From Desulfatibacillum alkenivorans DSM 16219 (GTDB lineage: Bacteria; Desulfobacterota; Desulfobacteria; Desulfobacterales; Desulfatibacillaceae): a stretch of 64,000 nucleotides of DNA. How positions within the stretch are numbered: the first letter of the stretch is position 1; each line of letters opens with the position of its first letter. The translations under genes were made by a program, and so were the position numbers. The stretch covers positions 1-64,000 of the forward strand of contig NZ_FQZU01000005.1 of assembly GCF_900142135.1 (NCBI RefSeq). The letters are read 5' to 3'. Under the pieces are notes generated by a model that was not told the DNA's origin, ran no database searches, and saw nothing but the letters and a program-made list of their open reading frames with translations. Shown here in pieces: positions 52,327 through 61,022 of this stretch.

Positions 52327-53940
52327 ATGAACCAGGACGCCGTAGGATTTTCGCCCAAAGGACGGGTTTTTGATTTTGGCTGGAGCGCACCCGAAGATCA
52401 GGTTGTATACGACGAGGCGGGAGTCAAAGCGCTGCTTGAGGATTTATCCCAAAACCTGTTGGTGGTGGACAATAACGGCCGCATAGGCCTGACCGGTGCG
52501 GAGCCCATCCGCCAGACCGGCGCGGGTCCCAAAGTCATTGCCATGACTCCGGCTCTGCCCGTCCAAAGCCTGGGCAATCCTGAGTTCGGCAAGACCTACG
52601 GCACGGCCTATCCGTATTATGCAGGCGCCATGGCCAATGGAATCGCTTCCGTGGAAATGGTGACGGCTTTGGGCAAGGCGGGCTTTTTGGGCTCTTTCGG
52701 CGCCGGAGGGCTGGTTCCCTCTGCGGTGGAGGAGGCCATTCTGGCCATTCAAAAAAACCTTCCCAGCGGCCCGTATCTCTTTAATTTCATCCACAGCCCC
52801 CACGAGCCGGCCGTGGAGCAGGCCGTGGCCGAGCTTTACATCAAGCACGGCGTGAAAGCCGTGGAAGCGGCGGCGTTCATGGCCCTGACGCCCAGCATCG
52901 TGCAATACCGGATTGCGGGCTTAAGCCGGGACGCCCAAGGCAATATTGTCATCGGAAACCGGATTATCGCCAAAGTCTCCCGCAAGGAAGTCGCCAGCCG
53001 TTTTATGGAGCCTGCGCCGGAAAGGGTTTTGAAAAAGCTGATTTCCGGGGGAGTGATTACCGAGGATCAGGCGGACCTGGCCCGTCAGGTTCCCATGGCT
53101 GATGACATCACCGTGGAGGCGGACTCCGGCGGACATACGGACAACCGGGCTCTGGTGACCATCCTGCCGTCCATTTTGAGCCTGCGGGACGAAATTCAGG
53201 CCAAACGCAATTATCCGGTTGCAGTGCGCGTGGGGGCCGGAGGAGGGATGGGATCGCCTCAGGCGGTTTTGGCGGCTTTTATCATGGGCGCGGAATATAT
53301 CGTGACCGGCTCCGTGAACCAGGCGTGCGTGGAATCCGGGGCTTCGGATCATGTAAAAGGGCTTTTGGCCAAGGCTGATATGGCGGATACCGTGATGGCG
53401 CCTTCGGCTGATATGTTTGAGTTAGGAGTTAAGGTGCAGGTGTTAAAACGCGGTTCCCTTTTTGCAGTGAGGGCTGCGAAACTGCACGACATTTACAGCA
53501 GGTGCGAATCCATAGAGAGCATACCGTCTGATGAGCGGGAAAAGCTGGAAAATCAGATTTTTAAAAAAAATCTGGACGAAATATGGGCTGATACCATAGA
53601 CTTTTTTTCCCAGAGGGATCCCGGTTTGGTCGCCAAGGCCGGGGCGGATCCCAAAAAGAAGATGGCGCTGATATTTCGCTGGTATCTGGGCTTGTCCTCC
53701 CGTTGGGCTAATAAGGGGGAACCTGGACGGGAAATGGACTACCAGATATGGTGCGGTTCGTGCATAGGAGCATTTAACGCCTGGGTGAAGGGGACCGGCA
53801 TGGAAGCTCCGGAGAACCGTAAGGCGGCCCATGTCGCCCGGCATCTAATGAACGGCGCTGCATATCTGCACCGGGTCGATCAGCTTAAGCTGCAGGGGGT
53901 GCTTATTTCTCCCCAATTAGCCGCATACAAGCCTGATTGA
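52327..53940 (+). CDS. pfaD: PfaD-type enoyl reductase of the lipid synthase
   Basis: A 537-residue FMN TIM-barrel protein related to 2-nitropropane dioxygenase and FabK. It has glycine-rich substrate and FMN segments (GFLGSFGAGGLVPSAVEEAI, EADSGGHTDNRALVTILPSI, VGAGGGMGSPQAVLAAFIMGA) and the long PfaD-specific C-terminal part (YQIWCGSCIGAFNAWVKGTG). It reduces the enoyl double bonds that are not kept in the product. It lies 21 bases after PfaC with a GGAGAG site. Length and order are standard for pfa clusters. Confidence 0.94.
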   Translation: MNQDAVGFSPKGRVFDFGWSAPEDQVVYDEAGVKALLEDLSQNLLVVDNNGRIGLTGAEPIRQTGAGPKVIAMTPALPVQSLGNPEFGKTYGTAYPYYAGAMANGIASVEMVTALGKAGFLGSFGAGGLVPSAVEEAILAIQKNLPSGPYLFNFIHSPHEPAVEQAVAELYIKHGVKAVEAAAFMALTPSIVQYRIAGLSRDAQGNIVIGNRIIAKVSRKEVASRFMEPAPERVLKKLISGGVITEDQADLARQVPMADDITVEADSGGHTDNRALVTILPSILSLRDEIQAKRNYPVAVRVGAGGGMGSPQAVLAAFIMGAEYIVTGSVNQACVESGASDHVKGLLAKADMADTVMAPSADMFELGVKVQVLKRGSLFAVRAAKLHDIYSRCESIESIPSDEREKLENQIFKKNLDEIWADTIDFFSQRDPGLVAKAGADPKKKMALIFRWYLGLSSRWANKGEPGREMDYQIWCGSCIGAFNAWVKGTGMEAPENRKAAHVARHLMNGAAYLHRVDQLKLQGVLISPQLAAYKPD

Positions 53941-53970
53941 CGTTTTGTTTGTAGGAGGAGAAAAGTTTTT

Positions 53971-54735
53971 GTGGAAAACCTGCCCCAATTAAATTTGGAG
54001 CCCGGGCAGGTCCATGTATGGTTTACCTGTCCCGAAGACATACAGGATCCGGATCTCCTGGCTTCGTATCATTCTTTTCTCACGGAAGAAGAGAAAGAAA
54101 AACAAGCCCGCTATATCATGCCCTGGCACAGGCATACCAGCCTGGTGTCCAGAGCCTTGGTTCGTTGCGTGCTTTCCCGTTACGCCGCAGTAAAACCCCA
54201 TGAGTGGCGGTTTGACAAGAACAACTACGGCAAACCTGGGTTGGCGGAGGAATGCCTGCTTCTTCCTTTACAGTTCAACCTGGCCCATACTCATGGCATG
54301 GCCGCCTGCGCCGTCACCCTAAACGGGTCAGTGGGCGTGGATGTGGAACGATGGGACAGGCAGCGGGATTTTGATCGCCTTGCCGCCCGTTATTTTTCTT
54401 CGTATGAGGCAAATCTGCTGAAAGAAGTTCCGGAATACGCCAAACGCCGCCTTTTTTTCAATATCTGGACATTAAAAGAGTCGTACATCAAAGCCCGGGG
54501 CGTGGGCTTGTCCATGGGCCTGGACCTCTTTTCCTTTGAAGTCGCCGAAAACGGCCACCCCCGCATCGTCCTGGATCCTCTCCTGGAGGACAATCCCGAA
54601 GCCTGGGCGTTCCGGCTGCTCACTCCCACAGAGCATCATGTGGCGGCCTTGGCGGTCGAGCGGCAGCCGGATTTTTCATGCGAAGTGCAATCCCGGTATA
54701 CCATCCCTTTGATCCATGAAGAAATCATGGAGTGA
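53971..54735 (+). CDS. pfaE: Sfp-type 4'-phosphopantetheinyl transferase (PfaE)
   Basis: 254 residues. It contains the two signature motifs of Sfp-type transferases, VGVDVERW (near residue 120) and WTLKESYIKARG (near 168), whose Asp and Glu bind magnesium and CoA. It transfers the phosphopantetheine arm from CoA to the serines of the three carrier domains in PfaA, making the locus self-sufficient. GTG start with AGGAGG ten bases upstream, 30 bases after PfaD, last gene of the operon. A hairpin without T-run follows the stop. Confidence 0.94.
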   Translation: MENLPQLNLEPGQVHVWFTCPEDIQDPDLLASYHSFLTEEEKEKQARYIMPWHRHTSLVSRALVRCVLSRYAAVKPHEWRFDKNNYGKPGLAEECLLLPLQFNLAHTHGMAACAVTLNGSVGVDVERWDRQRDFDRLAARYFSSYEANLLKEVPEYAKRRLFFNIWTLKESYIKARGVGLSMGLDLFSFEVAENGHPRIVLDPLLEDNPEAWAFRLLTPTEHHVAALAVERQPDFSCEVQSRYTIPLIHEEIME

Positions 54736-55221
54736 AAGCAGATTCCGCCCTGGGCGAGGCGGAATGAATCGCCACGGGCGTCGTCAGCTTTTATAATGCT
54801 TAGGCTTCGGGGATGACGGCCGATTTTTGGGAAGAATAGGCAATTGCCTTGACTTCCAACCCCCTGTCCCGGACCGGTTCTTCTGGGGAATCCAACTGGA
54901 CGCCAATCATTTTTGCAATAATTCCAAAATTGCGGAACATGCTCAAAGCCTGGGCGTTCAACTCTTCACTGGTTGCGGCCGCAAATCGAGCCTTCCTTTT
55001 TGAACGATCCGCCCATGTGTTAATCCCAACTGCGACAGACTGTTGATATTACGCCGCTATGGAAGGGGGATGAGCAGGAAAAGAACAGGCGCTCATGCCT
55101 CTCAAGCCCCTTGTGAAATAAATTGGAACAGGTTTTGCTTCAGGAAATCTTGATTGGCGGCAACATGTTTGATATATCATTAAGCAACCTTCAACCAGTA
55201 AGTGAGTCAGGACGGAAAATC
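54736..55221. other. intergenic region after the pfa operon
   Basis: A perfect hairpin ATTCCGCC/GGCGGAAT (54742-54765) lies seven bases past the PfaE stop but has no T-run. It may be a weak or factor-dependent terminator. No gene is convincing in the rest. A 65-codon frame at 54849-55046 has no ribosome site. Confidence 0.45.
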
Positions 55222-55824
55222 ATGAAAAAATATCCTTTGTTGGTTTTGATCAGCTTGTTTTTCTTGTTGGCTCCTGCAAGCCATGCCAAGGCCCCCCACG
55301 AATTGGGCGGTTTGGTTTTAGGGGAGAATATCTCCGCCCATCAGGATTTGGTCATCCCTGGAACGGCCATGGCGGTTTATGAAAAAGGGCTTTGTGAAGA
55401 GGTGCAGATTAAACCGCCCAAAGGTTTCAAAAACGGCAGCGTTCAGTACGGCGTGTGCGCCGACCACGGCCGCATTGTGCGTATAGAGTTCAAATATGCG
55501 GACGGCTCCAAGAAGTTTTTCGACTCCCTGCTAAACAACTGCAAGAAAAAATTCGGCGCCCCCAATGAATACAAAGGGGATTCCTTTCAGGTTTTCATAG
55601 CCTGGAAATGGATCTTTTTTGACGAAAACAACAACCGCATTACCTTGAAAATCCAGCATAACACCAGGGACGAAGAACAGAGGCTCGGAAACGTTATCAA
55701 GATGACCATGACCAATCTGGTGGATGAGGAAAGGGCCTGTTGGCGCAAGAAATATAAGCCCGAGTCCAAGGGGCCGGGCTCTTCAAAGGAAGCCCCTGAC
55801 TGGTCCACGTTGCTGCCCCGTTGA
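55222..55824 (+). CDS. exported protein of unknown function
   Basis: 200 residues from ATG 55222. A classical signal peptide (about 1-23, KKYPLLVLISLFFLLAPASHA) gives a periplasmic or secreted mature protein of about 177 residues. It begins HELGGLVLGENI and is basic and aromatic (FIAWKWIFFDENNNRITLKI). This opening is common in small envelope proteins that track a polymorphic parameter by 'G-x-x-LGM' type repeats, but no family can be named. The frame is open to 55123 without a ribosome site. The gene overlaps the following unknown gene, and a PqqD-like gene comes third, so the three are probably one transcription unit. Confidence 0.75.
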   Translation: MKKYPLLVLISLFFLLAPASHAKAPHELGGLVLGENISAHQDLVIPGTAMAVYEKGLCEEVQIKPPKGFKNGSVQYGVCADHGRIVRIEFKYADGSKKFFDSLLNNCKKKFGAPNEYKGDSFQVFIAWKWIFFDENNNRITLKIQHNTRDEEQRLGNVIKMTMTNLVDEERACWRKKYKPESKGPGSSKEAPDWSTLLPR

Positions 55825-56702
55825 CGGCCGTGGAGGACGTTCCGAAAAATTGGTCCCGGATCTCCTGGAACCGCGTGAGTTTTATTTGCCCCCAGTCCTG
55901 GCAGCCTTTGGAAGTGGGGCAAAGGTATTTGGTGTTGGAGGATAAGGACGGTCCGGTCATGGAAGTGAAATGGGGGCCTGTCAAAGGGCGTTTTTCCCAC
56001 AAGACCCAGTTGAAAAAACTGGCTTCCATGCACCAGAGAAAACTTGCCAAAACCCTGGAGCCCTGCGAGCTTCCGCCCAAATGGGCCAAAAGCGTAAAGA
56101 GGTTCGACGCCAGCGCCTTTTCCTGGCATGGGGATGATACAGGCGCCAAGGGCCTGCTTCTTTATTGCCCGGATTGCCGCAATGCCTCCATCCTGCAGTT
56201 TTTTAAGGAAGGGGCTGCTCCATCCCGGGTTCTGGAGAGCTTCAGGGATCATTCGGAAAGCGGTTTTGCCGCATGGTCCCTGTTTGACATTTACGCGGAG
56301 ACGCCCGATCAATTCCAATTGACTTCCCATTCCTTCCTGCCAGGCAAGTTCAGCCTGTCGTTTTCCTCAGATTCCGCAAAACTGCATTTATACCGATACA
56401 GCCCGGCTTCCGTTTTGCTGGCCAATGGCGGCTTGGAAGGTTTTTCCCGGTCTGTTTTTCCCAACCTGCCTGGAGAGCCTAAATTCAGCAGGCATATGGG
56501 GCGGGAAGCGGTGGAGTTTGAAAAGCTCCCGGGGGAGGGGGTGAAGGGCGTGTTGGACAAGCTGAAGATAAAGGGCGCTTGGGCCCGATACAGGCTATGG
56601 CATTTGGAAAAGGAAAACCGCATCCTGGCGGTGGTTATGGAAGGGCGGAAAGCGGAATCAGACCTATTTGACCAGATTAGCGCACATTATGAAATCACTT
56701 AA
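55821..56702 (+). CDS. unknown protein in PqqD-linked gene set
   Basis: 293 residues from TTG 55821, which overlaps the stop of the previous gene (TTGA). GTG 55830 is an alternative start. No signal peptide or membrane helix. It is Trp-rich near the N-terminus (WSRISWNRVSFICPQSWQPL) and has a CPDC pair near 115 and many Phe/Ser strands, suggesting a beta-rich soluble protein. I recognise no domain. Its end overlaps the PqqD-like gene by 14 bases, so the products are likely made in fixed ratio. Confidence 0.72.
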   Translation: MTAVEDVPKNWSRISWNRVSFICPQSWQPLEVGQRYLVLEDKDGPVMEVKWGPVKGRFSHKTQLKKLASMHQRKLAKTLEPCELPPKWAKSVKRFDASAFSWHGDDTGAKGLLLYCPDCRNASILQFFKEGAAPSRVLESFRDHSESGFAAWSLFDIYAETPDQFQLTSHSFLPGKFSLSFSSDSAKLHLYRYSPASVLLANGGLEGFSRSVFPNLPGEPKFSRHMGREAVEFEKLPGEGVKGVLDKLKIKGAWARYRLWHLEKENRILAVVMEGRKAESDLFDQISAHYEIT

Positions 56703-57099
56703 AAAAAAAGGTCGGGCCGGCGCCTCGGACAATAAGCAGGAAAACGCACCCATTTTAAGGGAAGAGGCCTTGGCGGTGATTCCCATGAAAAATCGCGACG
56801 TGGTGGAAACGCGTTTGGAGTCGGGGGATGTGGTTTTGGAGTATCCGGTTACTGTCAGGCCGCTTATCGCCGGAATCATGAAAAGAATAGGGCGCAAAGC
56901 CCCGCCGGTCCAAATAAAGAGGATTCAACTGGACGCCCTGGGTACGGCGGCCTGGGACATGATCGACGGCAAAAAAAGCGTCGGCCGCCTGATTAAGGCC
57001 TTTGCCGAGCAATACCGTCTTCACCCCAAAGAGGCTGAAACCTCCGTAACCCAGTTCATCCGGGAATTGGGCAGGCGGGGCCTCATAGGCCTTAGTTGA
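56689..57099 (+). CDS. PqqD-like protein
   Basis: 136 residues. After a basic N-terminal tail, residues about 30-134 resemble PqqD: PMKNRDVVETRLESGDVVLE, then LGTAAWDMIDGKKSVGRLIK, and a final helix with TQFIRELGRRGLIGL. PqqD-like domains bind precursor peptides (RiPP recognition element) and hand them to radical SAM enzymes. No radical SAM or short Cys-rich precursor gene is nearby, so the partner is missing or the domain has been reused. ATG 56689 lies inside the end of the preceding gene. The 3' end overlaps the convergent STAS gene by eight bases. Confidence 0.78.
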   Translation: MKSLKKKGRAGASDNKQENAPILREEALAVIPMKNRDVVETRLESGDVVLEYPVTVRPLIAGIMKRIGRKAPPVQIKRIQLDALGTAAWDMIDGKKSVGRLIKAFAEQYRLHPKEAETSVTQFIRELGRRGLIGLS

Positions 57100-57427
57100 A
57101 TTTCGCCGTTGCGTCTTCCATGGTGGCGACAATGGGCAAAAACTGGTCAAATCCGGCAATCTCAAAAACTTCCCTAACATAGTCCTGGAGGCAGCAAAGG
57201 ACCAGGTTCCCATTGGACGGTTTGAGCTTGACCGACGCCAGGTTCAGCACCCGCAGGCCAGCGCTGGAAATATAATCCAGGCCCGAAAAATCCACAATGA
57301 TCTTGCTGGTTCCGCCTTCAATAATCGCCACCACTTTTTCCTCAAAAGCGGGGGATGTGTTGGAGTCCAGGCTGCCATTGAGTTTGAAAACAGCTATGTC
57401 GTTGCTTTTTTCTTCAATGATATCCAT
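57092..57427 (-). CDS. STAS-domain anti-sigma factor antagonist
   Basis: 111 residues forming one STAS domain. The expected phospho-serine lies in LDYISSAGLRVL near 55, as in SpoIIAA and RsbV. The unphosphorylated form would bind the RsbW-like kinase encoded just upstream and free that kinase's target. Co-transcribed with the kinase, a cyclic-nucleotide-binding protein and an ABC exporter, so the partner-switch may control export or something linked to it. No sigma factor gene is in view. Confidence 0.9.
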   Translation of the reverse strand: MDIIEEKSNDIAVFKLNGSLDSNTSPAFEEKVVAIIEGGTSKIIVDFSGLDYISSAGLRVLNLASVKLKPSNGNLVLCCLQDYVREVFEIAGFDQFLPIVATMEDATAKFN

Positions 57428-57441
57428 GTTATCCTCGTTTC

Positions 57442-57897
57442 TTACGCGGTATTTGCACCCGTATTGGATTCCTTGTCGTTATCAACAAGAGTCTTTTTGA
57501 TTGTCAGGATGTTCTTGCCGTTTTCACGGCGATAATTCAGGTCGCAGCACCACTTGGTCAGAAAAACGCCCAATCCTCCGGGCGCCCGGCAGGACAGGGG
57601 CTTTGACAAGTCCGGCTCTTCCGCATTGATGGGATCGAAGGCCTTCCCGTCATCCTCCACCTTAATGGTGATGTGAGGAGGCGTAAAGGAGAGGGTCATG
57701 TTGATGTCATGCTCCTTATCATCTTCAAACCCGTAGTGGACGATGTTTACAAAGACCTCTTCCAAAGCCAGCTTAAGTTGAAAAAGCGCCTTGCGGGAGC
57801 CCCCCTTGGATGCGAGAAACTCCTCGATTTTCTCATGCAGTTTTTCGAGTTCGGCCAGTTTGTTCTTTAATGAGACTTTGATTTCGCCGACTGTCAT
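57442..57897 (-). CDS. RsbW-like anti-sigma/serine kinase (HATPase)
   Basis: 151 residues of the GHKL ATPase fold: N-box LALEEVFVNIVHYGF, ATP-lid region VEDDGKAFDP and GGLGVFLTKWCCD. These match RsbW/SpoIIAB serine kinases, which phosphorylate their STAS partner, here encoded 14 bases downstream. The C-terminal tail (DNDKESNTGANTA) is hydrophilic. AAAGG precedes the ATG. Confidence 0.9.
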   Translation of the reverse strand: MTVGEIKVSLKNKLAELEKLHEKIEEFLASKGGSRKALFQLKLALEEVFVNIVHYGFEDDKEHDINMTLSFTPPHITIKVEDDGKAFDPINAEEPDLSKPLSCRAPGGLGVFLTKWCCDLNYRRENGKNILTIKKTLVDNDKESNTGANTA

Positions 57898-57926
57898 TAG
57901 CTGGACCTTTGTTCGCGATAAAGGGT

Positions 57927-58478
57927 TCAGTCAAAGATGACGCCCAGGTTTTTTTTGCACGCTTCGCAGTCCGGATTCCTGGAGGTGAGAAACACCTTTT
58001 CCCTGGCATGGATTTTTTGGACCAGCGTTTTAATGATTTTGGGCAATATGGCGGGGAACTGCTCCAACGTGGTACGGAACTTCTCCCGCTCCATTAAAAA
58101 GCATTCCAAGTCGGTTACCGCCCGGAAGGAGAACAGCCTGGGCGTCTCGCCCAGAATGGCCGTGGCGCCGACCATTTGTCCCGCCCCCACGGTGCGGATC
58201 ACTTCCTCCGGTCCGTCGCCTTTATACACAAGCTCTCCCGTGCCTGCAAAAATGTAAAAGGCCTGGCCGTCGTCCTCGCCCTGCTGGAACAAGACGTCGC
58301 CGGCCTTGTATTTTTCCCTGGAGCTCATGAGCGCAAAGACTTTCAGGCTTTCTATGGGCAAAGCCGAAAACAAGTCTATCTGGCGAAGGATATCCAGGTT
58401 TTGGGAGAACTCACAAGTCAGGCCTGATGAGTCCTGGCACTTGTGATCAGGAGTCTTGTCTACCATGTGCGAGCTCAT
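57927..58478 (-). CDS. cyclic nucleotide-binding domain protein
   Basis: 183 residues from ATG 58478 (AAGGAA upstream). A Crp/Fnr-type effector domain covers about 35-150 (YKAGDVLFQQGEDDGQAFYI, PRLFSFRAVTDLECFLM). No DNA-binding helix-turn-helix follows. The C-terminus instead has a CEACKK pair. The usual phosphate-binding cassette Arg region reads ILGETPRLFSF, so nucleotide binding is plausible but weak. Its 5' end overlaps the ABC exporter gene by 32 bases. It probably senses a signal for the STAS/RsbW pair downstream or for the exporter. Confidence 0.85.
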   Translation of the reverse strand: MSSHMVDKTPDHKCQDSSGLTCEFSQNLDILRQIDLFSALPIESLKVFALMSSREKYKAGDVLFQQGEDDGQAFYIFAGTGELVYKGDGPEEVIRTVGAGQMVGATAILGETPRLFSFRAVTDLECFLMEREKFRTTLEQFPAILPKIIKTLVQKIHAREKVFLTSRNPDCEACKKNLGVIFD

Positions 58479-60966
58479 ACAGCATTCCTTTCTTGTCCAT
58501 GAGTTCCTGATAAGTTCCCATTTCAACGATGTTTCCGGCCTTCATCACGGCTATTTTATCATAATTGACCGTTATGTCCAACCGGTGAACAACTGCGATC
58601 AGCGTGCTCTTGCCCTTCCAGCGCCGCTCTATCTGATTTTGTATGCGGGCCTGGGATTTGTTGTCAAGGGCCGAGGTCGCTTCGTCCATGATAAGCACGG
58701 GCGGCGCTTTGAGGAAAGTCCTGGCGATGGCGATTTTTTGACGCTGGCCGCCGGACATGTTTTCGCCTCGGGTGCCCACCCGGAATTCCATGCCGATTTC
58801 CACCACCGTTTCCAGCAAGTCTTCTTCCACAAGGAAGCGAATGATGCTCTGGTTGATCTTATCCTGGACTTCAGGCCGTGAGGTGGTGGTCTTCCCGAAC
58901 AGGATGTTGTTCAAAATGGTCTGGGAGTATATGTACTGGTCTTCCTGGAAAAAGGAGACGGCTTTGGGATCGTCTTCCATGATTGCGTCTTTGAACATGG
59001 CCCGGCCTTCCAGGATGAGATTTTCCAGCATGCCAGGCAATGAGACCATTTTGTGCTTCCCCGGGATGTAGCGCAAGCCAAGTTTAAGGAACATCCACTT
59101 GTCTTTGGCGTCCATTTCATGAAGCCGCTGCTTTTTGGTGCGCTCCAATAGCTCTTTGTACTCCGCTAATTCCAAGGGGGATAAGGGGCTTAATTCGAAA
59201 AACACTTTGTCGGCCGGCATATTCCCCAAAATATCCACCGTCTGGTTGGCCAGTTGCTCTCCCAGGCTGGCCAGGGGCCGGAAAATATCCGCCTCCTGGA
59301 GGAACTGATAAAAGTATTCGTTCTCCTCAAGCCCGTCTTCGGTCAGGGAGTCCTTGTTCGGCGCGCCGAATATCAGGTTGTCCAGGATGCTGGAGTGGTA
59401 CAGGTATCGATCCGGATGAAAGAACTCCACATAGTCGTCCAAAATATCCCCAAAGTTCTCCTTGAACTTCTTTCGCACGTCAACCAGTTTGGAAACCAAT
59501 TCAGGGTATTGGTTCGGGGCGACCATGGTGTTGAGGCCGAATCGAAGCACGTCTACGAAAACGCCCGTCTGTTGCAACACGTTGATGATCTGGTCCAGAT
59601 TGGGCATGTTTTCCTTGTCGCCCCCGATATTGGCGGCGGCCTCGCACGAGTAAACCACGTTCTCGCGGATAGTGCCGTCGAAAATGAACGGCGACTGCGA
59701 GACAAGCCCCACATTATTGACCATGTCGGATTTGGTCAGCTTTTCTATATCCTTGCCGTCAAGCGTGGCCTTGCCGCCTGTGAATTTGTACAACTGGGCC
59801 AGGCACATGGCCAGGGTGCTTTTTCCCGACCCGGAGAACCCGACAAGGGCCAGGTGCTCTCCATGCTTAAGCTCCAGATTGATGTTGTCAATCAGTCGGA
59901 TCCCTTCTTCCGTGACAAAAGAAAGGCGTTCAGCCTTGATGCTGCCGTCCAGGGTGTAAGGCTTTCTGCCGTCTTCCGGTATGATCTCGTGCTCAGGCAT
60001 GAGGTCAAAATAGCTCATGGTCTTCTTATAGCGGACAATGGCGTCCTGATACACCTGATAAAAGGCGATCAACTCCTTCCAGGGGTCGTAGAGTTTTTCC
60101 TGGGCGGATAAAAAGGCCACCAGGGCGCCCAACTCCAATCTTCCGGACATTGCAAGATAACCGCCCAGGAGGAAGATCAGGAAAGGGCTCATGTTGGTGA
60201 AAAAGTTGTTCACAATGTTAACCGCTTGTTTGTACAGGGTCCAGACAATGCGAATTCTGAACAACTTGTCTACGATGGAGTCGTAGCGCTTGTTTTCAAT
60301 ATCATAGGAGCCGTTTCCGTGGATCTCGTGGATTCCGGTAATGGTCTCCGTGATCTTGCTGGAAAGATCCCGCGTGGCGTCAACCCGTTGTCTATTGGCG
60401 GTGTTCACCTTTTTTTGCAGCAAGGGCACCAGAAACAGCACTACCGGATAGATGCTGAGAGAGATAATGGCTAACCATGGGTTGAGAATAAAGAGATACA
60501 CGGCGAAAGCCACAAGAGTCAGAATGTTTGTCACGGGAATGGCTATGGACGTGCCGACGAAATCCCCGGAGGACACCAGTTCGGTAACCAGGGAGGTGAC
60601 TACCATGCCTGGCGGGGTTTTGCGGAAAAAGCTCATGGGAAGAGTCAGGATATGGTGGTAAAGCCCTTTTCGCATGCCTTCCAAAGCACGCTGACCGATA
60701 TAGGTCTGGAGCATGTTGATGGCGAACTTCATGCCCGTAGCCAAAAGCACCGCTGCCAGGTATATGCCGCAATATATGTAGAGCATGTCCATCTTTTTCA
60801 GGGCGATGGCGTCATTGATGATCCGCTTTTGCATTTCCAGAGGAACCACCCTGGCGGCTACCGTGATTGCAATGCACAAAACGGTCAGCAGATGCCATTT
60901 AACGTTGCCGGGCAGAATCCAGGAGTAAATGGAGCGTTGGATGATGGGCTTTTTGTTTTCCGCCAT
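58447..60966 (-). CDS. ABC exporter half-transporter with expanded ATPase domain
   Basis: 839 residues, against about 600 for the family. The N-terminal six-helix exporter domain covers about 20-330. The ATPase has Walker A GFSGSGKS (Lys382) and Q-loop VSQSPFIFDGTIREN, but its signature MSGGQRQ only comes at 737, about 250 residues later than usual. Walker B LIMDEATSALD and the switch His (VVHRLD) follow normally. The extra part holds two more Q-loop-like segments (YLYHSSILDNLIFG, YIYSQTILNNILFG), as if the Q-loop and helical subdomain were repeated three times. It should work as a dimer exporting an unknown substrate. It follows a glycosyltransferase and a methyltransferase gene. Confidence 0.9.
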   Translation of the reverse strand: MAENKKPIIQRSIYSWILPGNVKWHLLTVLCIAITVAARVVPLEMQKRIINDAIALKKMDMLYIYCGIYLAAVLLATGMKFAINMLQTYIGQRALEGMRKGLYHHILTLPMSFFRKTPPGMVVTSLVTELVSSGDFVGTSIAIPVTNILTLVAFAVYLFILNPWLAIISLSIYPVVLFLVPLLQKKVNTANRQRVDATRDLSSKITETITGIHEIHGNGSYDIENKRYDSIVDKLFRIRIVWTLYKQAVNIVNNFFTNMSPFLIFLLGGYLAMSGRLELGALVAFLSAQEKLYDPWKELIAFYQVYQDAIVRYKKTMSYFDLMPEHEIIPEDGRKPYTLDGSIKAERLSFVTEEGIRLIDNINLELKHGEHLALVGFSGSGKSTLAMCLAQLYKFTGGKATLDGKDIEKLTKSDMVNNVGLVSQSPFIFDGTIRENVVYSCEAAANIGGDKENMPNLDQIINVLQQTGVFVDVLRFGLNTMVAPNQYPELVSKLVDVRKKFKENFGDILDDYVEFFHPDRYLYHSSILDNLIFGAPNKDSLTEDGLEENEYFYQFLQEADIFRPLASLGEQLANQTVDILGNMPADKVFFELSPLSPLELAEYKELLERTKKQRLHEMDAKDKWMFLKLGLRYIPGKHKMVSLPGMLENLILEGRAMFKDAIMEDDPKAVSFFQEDQYIYSQTILNNILFGKTTTSRPEVQDKINQSIIRFLVEEDLLETVVEIGMEFRVGTRGENMSGGQRQKIAIARTFLKAPPVLIMDEATSALDNKSQARIQNQIERRWKGKSTLIAVVHRLDITVNYDKIAVMKAGNIVEMGTYQELMDKKGMLYELAHGRQDS

Positions 60967-61022
60967 GATATGTTATTTCTCCCTGTTGAGAGTATATGTG
61001 GACCTGACTCGCGTCGGCCGGC

